A DNA stretch of 64,000 bases from Panopea generosa (taxonomy: Eukaryota; Mollusca; Bivalvia; Adapedonta; Hiatellidae): the NCBI GenBank assembly GCA_029582155.1, contig CM055897.1, positions 8,272,007 through 8,336,006 on the forward strand. The letters are read 5' to 3'. Position numbers and translations under genes: made by a program. A model generated the notes under the pieces. The model worked only from the letters and a program-made list of their open reading frames with translations. It ran no database searches and was not told where the DNA came from. Shown in pieces: positions 46,701 to 58,700 of the stretch (positions are counted from its first letter, which is position 1; every line of letters begins with the position of its first letter).

Positions 46701-49700
46701 GTTAGCTGTAAAGTACAGTAGTTATACAAGTGACATAACAGGGGTCACTGTTGTGGTTATATATGGCCAGCTGTTATGTACAGTAGTTATACAAGTGACA
46801 AAATATGGGCCACTGTTGTGGTTTTATATGGTAAGCTGTAATGTACAGTAGTTATACAAGTGACTATTGTGATTATATATGGTCAACTGTAATGTACAAT
46901 AATTATACAAGTAACAAAACAGGGGCCACTGCTGTGGTTATTTATGGTACAGCTGTAATGTACAATAGTTATACAAGTGACAAAACAGGGGGCCACTGTT
47001 GTGGTTATATATGGTTAGCTGTAATGTACAGTAGTTATACAAGTGACAAAACAGAGGCCACTGTTGTGGTTATATATGGTCAGCTGTAATGTACAGAAGT
47101 TATACAAGTGACAAAACAGGGGCCACCATGGTGGTTATATACTGTCAGCTGTAATGTACAGTAGTTATACAAGTGACAAAACAGGGACGTTTGTTGTAGT
47201 TATATACGGTCAGCTGTAATGTACAGTAGTTGTACAAGTGACAAAACAGGGACCATCTTTGTGGTTATATACAGTCAGCTATAATGTACAGTAGTTGTAC
47301 AAGTGACAAAACAGGGGCCATCATTGTGGTTATATATGATCAGCTGTAATTTACAGTAGTTATAAAAGTAGCAAAACAGAGGTCATCATTGTGGTTATAT
47401 ATGGTCAGCTGTTATGTAAAGTGGTTATACAAGCGACAGACAGGGGCCATCGTTGTGGTTATATATGGTCAGCTGTATATACAGTAGTTATACAGGTGAC
47501 AAAGCAAGGGCCACTGCTGTGGTTATATACGATCAGCTGTAATGTACAGTAGTTATACAAATAACAAAACAGGAGCCATCATTGTGGTTAAATATGGTCA
47601 GCTGTAATGTACAGTAGTTATACAACTAACAAAACAGAGGCCACCGTTGTGGTTCTACATGGTAAGCTGTAAAGTACAGTAGTAATACAAGTGACAAAAC
47701 AGGGGCCAATGTTGTGGTTATATATGTTCAACTGTAATGTACAGTAGTTATACAAGTAACAAAACAGGGGCTACTGTTGTGATTATATATTGTCAACTGT
47801 AATGTACAGTTGTTATATAAGTAACAAAGCAGGGGCCATCATTGTGGTTATATATGGTAAGCTGTAATGTACAGTAGTTATACAAGTGACAAAACAGGGG
47901 CCACTGTTGTGGTGATATATGGTCAGCTGTAATTTGCAGTAGTTTAACAAGTAATAAAACAGGGGTCATCATTGTGGTTATATATGGTCAGCTATAATAT
48001 ACAGTGGTTATACAAGTGAAAAAACTGGGGCCACCTTTGTGGTTATATATGGTCAGCTGTAATGTACAGTATTTATACAAGTGACAAAACAGGGGCCACT
48101 GTTGTGCTTACATATGGTCAGCTGTAATGTACAGTAGTTTAACAAGTAACAAAACAGGGGCCATCGTTGTGGTTATATATGGTCAGCTGTAATGTACAAT
48201 AGTTATACAAGTGACAAAACAGGGCCACTGTTGTGCTTACATATGGTCAGCTGTAATGTACAGAAGTTTAACAAGTAACAAAACAGGGGCCATCATTGTG
48301 GTTATATATGGTCAGCTGTAATGTACAGTAGTTATACAAGTAACAAAACAGGGGCCATTGTTGTGGTTATATATGGTCAGCTGTAATGTACAGTGGTTAT
48401 ACAGGTGACAAAACAGGGGCCACTGTTGTGGTTATATGTGGTCAGCTGTAATGTACAGTGGTTATACAGATGACAAAACAGGGGCCACTGTTGTGGTTAT
48501 ATATGGTCAGCTGTAATGTACAGTTGTTATACAAGTAACAAAAACAGGGGCCATCGTTGTGGTTATATATGGTCAGCTGTTATGCAAAGCAGTTATACAA
48601 GTGACAAAACAGGGGCCATCATTGTGGTTATATATAGTCAGCTGTAATGTACAGAAGTTATACAGGTGACAAAACAGGAGCCATCATTAAGATTATATAT
48701 GATCAGCTGTAATGTACAGTAGTTATACAAGTGACAAAACAGGGGCCACTGTTGTGATTATATATGGTCAGCTGTTGTGTACAGTAGTTATACAAGTGAC
48801 AAAACAGGGGCCATCATTGTGGTTATATATGGTCAGCTGTAATGTACAGTAGTTATACAAGTAACAAAAACTGGGGCCATCGTTGTTGTTATATATGGTC
48901 AGCTGTAATGTACAGAAATTATACAAGTGACAAATCAAGGGCCATCTTTGTGGTTATATATGATTAGCTGTAATGTACAGAAGTTATACAGGTGACAAAA
49001 CAGGGGCCATCCTTGTGGTTATATATGGTTAGCTGTAAAGTACAGGGGCAACCATTGTGGTTATATATGGTTAGCTGTAAAGTACAGTAGTTATACAAAT
49101 GGTAAAACAGTTGCCACCATTGTGGTTATATATGGTCAGTTGTAATGTACAGTAGTTATACAAGTGTAAAAACAGGGGCCACATTTGTGGTTATATATGA
49201 TCAGTTGTAATGTACAGTGGTTAAACAAGTGCAAAACAGGGGCCACCATTGTAGTTATATATGATAAGCTGCAATGTACAGTAGTTATACAAGTAACAAA
49301 ACAGGGGCCACTGTTGTGATTATATATGATGAGCTGTTATGTACAGTAGTTAAATAAGTAACAAAACTGGGGCCACCATTGTGGTTATATATGGTCTACT
49401 GTAATGTACAACAGTTATAAAAGTGACAAGACAGGGGCCATCATTGTGGTTATATATGGTCAGCTGTAATGTACAGTAGTTATACAAGTGTCAAAACAAA
49501 GACCACCTCTGTGGTTATATATGGTCAGCTGTAATGTACAGTAGTTATATAAGTGACAAAACAGGGGCCATCATTGTGGTTATATATGGTCAGCTGTAAT
49601 GTACAGTAGTTATACAAGTGACAAAACAGGGGCCATCATTGTGGTTATATATGGTCAGCTGTAATGTACAGTAGTTATACAAGTAACAAAACAGGGGCCA

Positions 49701-52700
49701 CCATTATGGTTATATATGGTCAGCTGTAATGTACAGTAGTTATACAAGTGACAAAACAGGGGCCATCATTGTGGTTATATATGGTCAGCTGTAATGTACA
49801 GTAGTTATACAAGTGACAAAACAGGGGCCATCATTGTGGTTATATATGGTCAGCTGTAATGTACAGTAGTTATACAAGTGACAAAACAGGGGCCATCATT
49901 GTGGTTATATATGGTCAGCTGTAATGTACAGTAGTTATACAAGTGACAAAACAGGGGCCATCATTGTGGTTATATATGGTCAGCTGTAATGTACAGTAGT
50001 TATACAAGTAACAAAACAGGGGCCACCTTTGTGGTTATATATGGTCAGCTGTAATGTACAGTGGTTATACAAGTGACAAAATCATTCTGACAATCAATTT
50101 CTTAATAAACATACAATACCTCCATGTGTATTGCACAGATGATAACTGGCTGAATTAGGTTTACAACATTGAAAATGTTTAAATCTTTACTTGAAACTAT
50201 TAGTATGACTATATTTTACTGTCAGAAATTTTCAATAAAACTAGAAATGTGTCCATAGGACATGGATGCTCCTGCTATATGTTTAACAAACTTTATCAAA
50301 AATTAAATTGAAATAGGGCATTAACTTGACTGATGCTGACAAATAACAAAATTGACCTGTATTTTATAATTATACAGCTCCACACAGAATATTAATTAAA
50401 TACACAACCATTTCAGAAGTCCTTCAAGAGAAACAAGTTTGATGGGTGGACAGACTGATGGACCAATGGACAGGGGTAACGCTAAATGCCCCTTCACTAT
50501 TCTATGAATGGCGGGGCATACTTATCAACTTGTCAGGAGATGGAACTGATCCCTCTTCATAATCTAAGGGAGGTAAATGCCACAAAACTGAATTTAACTA
50601 ACTCTTAGAGTTACGGGGTATGATATATAAAATCTATTTTAAGTTCCTGAAACAAAACTGATTTGATGTAAGTAACCGCAATAAATCGTTTCCGGTTAAT
50701 TCATATTCAATTGGATATTTTTATTCATCACTTTATACAGTCTGACAGGTTCATGTACATTTTAAAACTTTTCCCTCATAATATTTCAGTGGTTCGTTTC
50801 AACTAAATGTCATTTTCATTAAAACTTATTCATCAGCAATTATTTATTTTCACAATTATTGTTTCCCATAATATGATTTCATTCATTTCTTTAAAAGTCG
50901 TGTTAAAAAAGATCAGAAATTGTAAACAAGAGGCCCAAGAGGGCCTGAGGACACTCTACTGACTCATAGTGGCTATAGCACTTTTTGAAATTTCATGATA
51001 TTTCCCTCTTTAGAGGCCGTCTTAACAACTTATGGATAAATAACCCCACCACACCCATACTGAACAAAAAGTTAATAGCTATGAAAATACTTAAAATTCC
51101 CGTACAATTCATCTGTAAAAAAACAATAGTCCCTGTACAGAACCCTTATACAACCCAGCCCCTTGATTTGTCAGGACTTCAATCACTCACTCTTAGGGAT
51201 TTGTTACGAGCAGATATGCTTTAGATTTTAGATAGTTTTTTGTATACATTGATGCGAAAAAATGAAAAAATATCAGTTTTCCCTATAATATTCCTATGTA
51301 AAAGTAAAAGTCACCTTGCAGGGCCAAATATATCTCAACCCCTTGATATGCAGAATCTTAAATCCTTGCTGATATAAGGATAACTTAAATCAAATATGAA
51401 CTAGTTTGACTGAAACGTTATTGAGAGGAAGATTAATGAAAAAAATCCATATTTTAACCGTATTGCCCCCACCCCCTGGCCCCTTATGGAAATTTAATCC
51501 TCTTTATTGAACAAAATTAAATTAACTATTACTAGACAATGCTTTAGATCTCAAACTGAGCAACATATTTACACAAATGGAAGAAAAAATGAGACTCTTT
51601 CATTTTCCCATAGTATTCCTGTAAAATTCAAAGTCACCTTACAGAGCCTCTGTACATTTCAATGTCCCTTGATTTGTGAAAACTTCAAACTCTTAATTAT
51701 AAGGATAATTTATATAAAATATGAACAAATCTGACTGACCGGAAAAGGCGGCTGTCGAGAAGAAGATTTATGACAATGTTTAATTTTATTCATTTGGTGA
51801 CCCCACCTGGCACCTTTTAGAAAGTCAATCCTTCATATCAAACAAAATCTTATTTGTAATGACTAGAAGATGCTTCAAAACTCGAAATGAATAAAAAAAT
51901 AAAAAAAATGGATGAAAAAATGAGCATTTTCGCAATGTATTCCTATATATAAAACTCAAAGTCACCTTACAGGGCCCCTATATATAAAAGCCCCTTGATT
52001 TGTACAATCTTTAAAACCATACTCATTGGGATAATCTATATCAATTATGAACAAATTTGACTGACCGATTGTTGAGAAGAAGTTTTTTTAATTTTTTCTA
52101 TATTAACCCTTTTTTGACCCACCCTGACCCCTTATGGAAAGTCAATTCTCCTTATTGATCCAAATCTTATTTCCTATGACTAGCTGATATTTCAGAACTC
52201 AAACTGAATAATAATTTTGCCTAAATGGATGAAAAATTGAGAATTTTCCATTTTCCCATAGTATCCCTATATAAAATTCTAAGTCCCCTTTCAGGGTCCC
52301 TATAAATATTAGCCCCTTAATTCTTATCTCCATTCAAACCCCTACACATAGGGATTATATATGCCAAATATGAACAAATCTGACTTACCGGTTCTTAAGA
52401 AAACGATTTTTGTTTTTTTCAATTTTTACCCTTTTCAGGCCCCTCCTGACCCCTTAAGACAATGGAACCCAGCCATTTTTACAAATCTGAACCTCCTTCA
52501 CCAAACAATGCTTTTGTGAAAATATAGGAAAAAACAGTTCCTTTTTAAAAAAAACTTTTATTATAATGACATGTGTCCCCCAATTGAACCCTCAGGGCAG
52601 AGTCATTTTTAACCCCAGGGAAACCATTTGAACAAATCTAACAGAACTATAGTTGGTTTTCATTACTACATAAACATTTTGAAAATCTGTTGGGTGGTTC

Positions 52701-55700
52701 ATGAGAAGAAGATTTTTAGGTTTTCAACTTTTTTTAGTAATGGTGGACATCTTGAATTTCAGATCGAAAAAAAAATCTTCTGTATAGTTTCCTATGCAAT
52801 AGAAACATCCATGTGAAGTTTGAGTTTAATTGGCCTAGTGGTTTCAGAGAAAGTGCTACTAAAGGATGACAGACAACAGACATGGACAATGCGCCATCGT
52901 ATAAGTCCTTATGGCCTTTGGCCAGTAGAGCTAAATATGGATAACATCCATAAATTATTCCCATAATTTTAGTAAGAGGAACTTATTGTTTCCCTATGTC
53001 TCTGGTTTTAACAATATTTTATTCACAATATATATGGGAGACATACACTGAATATACACTTTAAGTAACAACTTGTCAAATGAAAAGATTCAGAAGAAAG
53101 CCATAATAGAGAATATGTACCTCTTTCCTATAATTGTTTCCTGTTGATGCACATAATTTTTTAAAAACTTTGAACAATGCAAGGATTTCACATTTCAATA
53201 CATGATAAAAGGAGAAAAGAAATGAATTCAACATACCTGCCCTTCAAACCTGAGGGCACTTCCGGACACTAGAGGTTTACCAGTAAGTACACATGCATCA
53301 TTGAGTAGATATCTTGTAGCAACATTGTCGGTGGCATCAAGAACTATATCATAACTGACAGAGGTTCAGGAACATAATGTCAATTGATTAATGCTATCAT
53401 CTACCCCGATATATATACAATACAATATCTATGTACATGTATTATATGTGACTGTAAAGGGTGCACAACAAATTCGAACAATGCATTATTTTGCCCTTTT
53501 TATCACTCTGAAAAAATACTCAAACAATATTATAAAGTCGTCAATCTTAAAAGGGTGGGCACCTCTTTTAAAAAATTAATTTTATTTGGAAATATATTTA
53601 TAACCTGTACATTTTAATTGGAAATATATTTATAACCTGTACATTTTAATTGGAAATATATTTATAATCTGTACATTTTAATTGGAAATATATTTATAAC
53701 CTGCATTTTAATTGGAAATATATTTATAACCTGTACATTTTAATTGGAAATATATTTATAACCTGTACATTTTAATTGGAAATATATTTATAACCTGTAC
53801 ATTTTAATTGGAAATATATTTATAACCTGTACATTTTAATTGGAAATATATTTATAATCTGTACATTTTAATTGGAAATATATTTATAACCTGTACATTT
53901 TAATTGGAAATATATTTATAACTTGTACATTTTAATTGGAAATATATTTATAATCTGTACATTTTAATTGGAAATATATTTATAACCTGTACATTTTAAT
54001 TGGAAATATATTTATAATCTGTACATTTTAATTGGAAATATATTTATAACTTGTACATTTTAATTGGAAATATATTTATAACCTGTACATTTTAATTGGA
54101 AATATATTTATAACCTGTACATTTTAATTGGAAATATATTTATAATCTGTACATTTTAATTGGAAATATATTTATAACTTGTACATTTTAATTGGAAATA
54201 TATTTATAACCTGTACATTTTAATTGGAAATATATTTATAACCTGTACATTTTAATTGGAAATATATTTATAACATGTACGTTTTAATTGGAAATATATT
54301 TATAACCTGAAGTTGCCAAGTGGTCTAAGATGCCGTCGTAAAAAGTTACCTCTCACCACTGAAGTTGTAAGTTCAAGCCTCACTCCCAATCACTTTATGA
54401 GAGAAAGTTTGCCAGTTAATTGCAGAAGGATGGTGGTTTTACTCAGATTCATTCTGAGGTCTTCCTCCACCAAAATACATTGGACATGCCATATATAACC
54501 TGAAATGTTCATTCTGAGGTCTTCCTCCACCAAATTACATTGGATATGCTATATATAACCTGAAATGTTCATTCTGAGGTTTCCCTCCACCAAAATACAT
54601 TGGACATGCCATATATAACCTGTCATGACGTGTAAAAATAATGTTAAATCCCATTCGAAACAAATTTTATATGGAATAATTTACAATATTACACTGTTGT
54701 TTCAAACTTTGAAGACAAAAAATGAGTAGATATGTGACTTGAAGGATACTTGTTTATAATTTGTATGGCATTTGAGCTGTCCAACTGGAGGTGGTAAGGT
54801 TCACATGTTACAAACGAATTCAAGCTGGAAAAAAGTTCAATTCATTATTTAAATACAATTCATGTATTTTAATGCTTCTATTTTCAGAATATCAGAACTG
54901 CCTGACAATTAACATTTAATTGATTATTAAGATTCTTTTTTAATTTCTGATAATGAATACCTAGATGTCTTAAATAAAGAATTCAGTCAGAATTTTACCA
55001 AATACCTCTCATGGTTTAATTGGCGGTTATTTAACAATGCCTTCAAATACTATATGCTCTGTAATCTTTGGCACAAACTTTCTTGAATTAATTATTTTTT
55101 AGTGGCTGAAAACTGCAGTGGATGAATATACTTTCAAGTTCTAACAATTATTTTATAGGTTACTTGTGGAAAGACTGTTGTTCTATTCAAGATTCATTCT
55201 AAAGTCTTTGTCCACCAACTGAACTGGATATTCCATTTTATCATGTCAACGCATTCATTTCTAAAACTGCCTCCCTAATAAACATACGTTTATCACATCA
55301 TTGCAAGTTTATCAGGCACATGAAGTCATTATGTATACTTTATATGCCGTTATGATTATATACTTATACATTTTGACCTGGAGGGAACTACTTTTAACCT
55401 TATTTAAAATGAATAAAAAACAAACTAAAAATATTGACCTGATAAATAGAATACCATGTTAATGTCTAATATTATCAGCTTCATCAGGTGAGGCACAAAA
55501 AAAACAAAGAATTGGCAAAGCCCCGTCCTAGTTTTTTTGTAAGTCTCACCTGATAAAGTTGATTATATCAGACACTAACATGGTATTCTCTATATATAAC
55601 CCCAGCCAGCATATTAAGTAGGTTAAATATTTTAATTCAAAGGACTAAAGGTTCTGAGAGTTGCTATTTGTATTTTTTAATACTTTGCATCATTTTTATA

Positions 55701-58700
55701 CCATCAAGGGCTAACAGACAATCAACTAATCTAACCACTGTTTTCTGGAATCCTGGAAGATTGATCAGTACCCGAGCTCACCCATCTCCATAAGTTGACA
55801 ATGTGCTTACATTTACATTAACACAAAATCATTCAGATTGAACAACGTTACTTACTCTGTGCAGGCGCTGGCAGCAGAAACACTTTTGTTTACCCCGACC
55901 CGAGACTCGGTGTGGAGAATCTGACGATGAAGGTTACTTAAGTCTACCTGGTCGTAGTCCACAATTCCCAGTCTACCTGCAATTTTATACATATTAAGTT
56001 GCATGCTAAATTCCATTAAGATAATTTAGTTTAGCCTAATTATAAAAGAATGGATCATCAGCTTCTTATTACATGTACCTGTATTCGGATAGTCAACTTG
56101 TCTGCCTCAGGTGACATGAAATAAAAAAATGTAAAATGTTTCCTTAGAGATGTGTACAATGCTGCACTGAAGTTGGTGGAGAAGAAACATTGCAACCCGA
56201 TTTTTAACATTTCTAACCGAACCTACTGGATTGGACTATTTTTACATCATTTCTTTTCATTTGCATATAGTTCTCCATGTGGATCTCTACTGTGAAGAAG
56301 ATTATACTTCCAAAATTCATAAATATATGACCTTAACATCTGTCATTTGTAACCAGTCTCCTGTCTGACATCAGCAGTGATATTATACGATCTTATTTTT
56401 AAGATCTAAGTTTTAACAACCTGTATTAGAGACCACCTGAATTAGTAAACAGTTATTCTGAGACAACCTGACATAGGCCACCAGAGTGGCTGTTTAAATA
56501 TTTCACAATGTAACTGTATATATCTAGTACTTATATTTGTTAATTTTGTTCTATGATGTGTTAGGATTGTTTAAAACATGTTAAGTGCACTGGACATATA
56601 CATGTGTACCAATGTTGATATCACTTAACATGTTTTTTTCTTTAAACTTCTATGTCAACAACATTTGCTTTCAAACAAATTTTACTTGTAAGACAGTAAT
56701 ATCTACAATAATTCCTTTTTTATCCAGCATCATTATATTCATTAATGACAACAACTCATTTTTTCAAATATTGATTTTTTTCCTCAAAAGTTAGTATGTT
56801 TGGTTATAAAAAAATGGTGTCATATCTTGTTATATAGTAGAAAAAAGAGATATGAGTAAAGAATGATCAATTTACACCATTTTGTTTATTTTAAAGTACC
56901 GTTAGTATAGGATGATTAATAAAGGCCTTTATTTCTGTTTATCTGCAATTCTTACCAATACCAGCTGCAGCTAAATAGACAGCAGCCGGACATCCCAGCC
57001 CTCCAGCACCGACAATCAATACGGACTTGTTTCCCAATGATACCTGACCTAAACAAAATAAAAATTAATTTATTAAACTACAGATTAGAATTTTCAATGT
57101 TATCAGTGTTTTTAAAATAGTTGTTATTAGACGCCTTTTGAACAACCATCATGTAAATAAGCTCAGCCTTAAGACAGGGTTGATAACTGTGTCAGCAAAT
57201 GGATGTTATAGCTGTCAATTATTCATTTAATGCAATTTTTAATAACCACAGATCAGATTACATTTATATTAAAATCCTTTCAACTAAACTAATTCGATCA
57301 ATTACTTGTGAGAACAAGTACAAGCAAACAACAGGACTGACATTATTATATATACATCAGAGAATATTTCTGTTGGATAATGACACTGTTTGATTGAAAC
57401 TACAGTCAAAATACTCTAAATCAAACATTTATACAGCTACATGATATAATCGGTCATAAAAAAAAACAGTAAAATATTGAAAAACATGCATTATACTACC
57501 AATGTAGAATGTCCTACCATTAAGTTACACTATGGTCCTCCGTGGCAGAGTGGTCTAAGGCACCATCTCAACATCAATTAACTCTCACTGCTGAGGTTGT
57601 AGGTTCAAGTCACACTTGGTCCAAAAGCTTTATGTGAGAAAGTTTGCTAGTTACGTGCTAAAGACATTGGTACTACTCAGATTCAGTCTGACGTGTTCCT
57701 ATGGCACTGAAACTGAATATGCCATATGTGATCTAAAATGTGTTGAAAATGACATTAAAACAACGAGACAATATAACCGCCAAGTTGCCACATACTGAAA
57801 TACACTTACCTTTGACACCCAGTTCTGGTAAAATCAGCTGTCTGCTGTATCGAGATATTTCAGCATTTGTTAGTTTTTGTTTTAGCTGTGAGCATTCTGT
57901 CTTCTTGGAAACAACGTCTTCAGTTACACATTCTGGTAAGCAACTTAACAGTTTCTGAAGATGAAAAAGTTAAAATGTATTCAGAAGTTATTTTAGTCTA
58001 CTTTGATTTTTGTGCACACTTCTTAAATTGATTGTTTATTTTCAATCTTTTGATGCATTTTTTGCATTCTGGGGGAATTTTCAGATATAATTATTCATGA
58101 GAAAATATGGAAGCCTAGGTATCGCCACTGCCATTATCAAACTAACATTATATGGAAGTTAAATTTTAGGATATAATCACCTAGAACATTAAATTATATT
58201 GAAAGCTTCATTTTGGTCCAAAAAAAATCTTGATGGTAATTTTACTGAAATAATAATACGAAACTCTAGACTACACACTAAAGTGACAACAGTCATGCAT
58301 CCAAGTACTAACACCGTACTTAGTCTCTGGGCATATCCTGCCCAATTCCAAGGATAGATGGATTTGTACAGACGCAGGTTCAAAAGTTACTTCCGACACC
58401 ATTAAAATTACAGCGGTCACCCATTCAAGTACTTACTCATACTTCATTACTTAACTTCCAATAAAGCTGGTGCACTTAAGCCATATCATTATAAAACCTA
58501 GCTCAACAGCAAGGCTGTTGTACTTGTGACCTGTATATCTATATATACATTCAATACTGATTTAAAACTGCTGGAGAAATTCTATGAACATAAAAGCTGC
58601 TTCATAGGACATATGAACTCGCAACCGCCTGAACCCTAGCAGAGTGGTTGGACATCTAACATAAACTGGCCGCTAAATGAAATCATACCTAAATAAATAT

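Larger units (their letters stand above)
53355..54749 (-). other. MOCS3 intron 5, U12-type
   Basis: Donor gtatccttcaag matches GTATCCTT. Branch TTCCTGAAC (53364-53372) differs by one base from TTCCTTAAC and lies about 10 nt from the 3' splice site (cctctgtcag). Phase 2. The intron is swollen by the 32-bp minisatellite and a SINE. Confidence 0.88.

Noticed and set aside
45438-50088. CRISPR-like look of regular repeats
   Set aside because: Units are contiguous 65-bp tandem copies with no unique spacers, in a eukaryotic intron. They match the exon 7 border.
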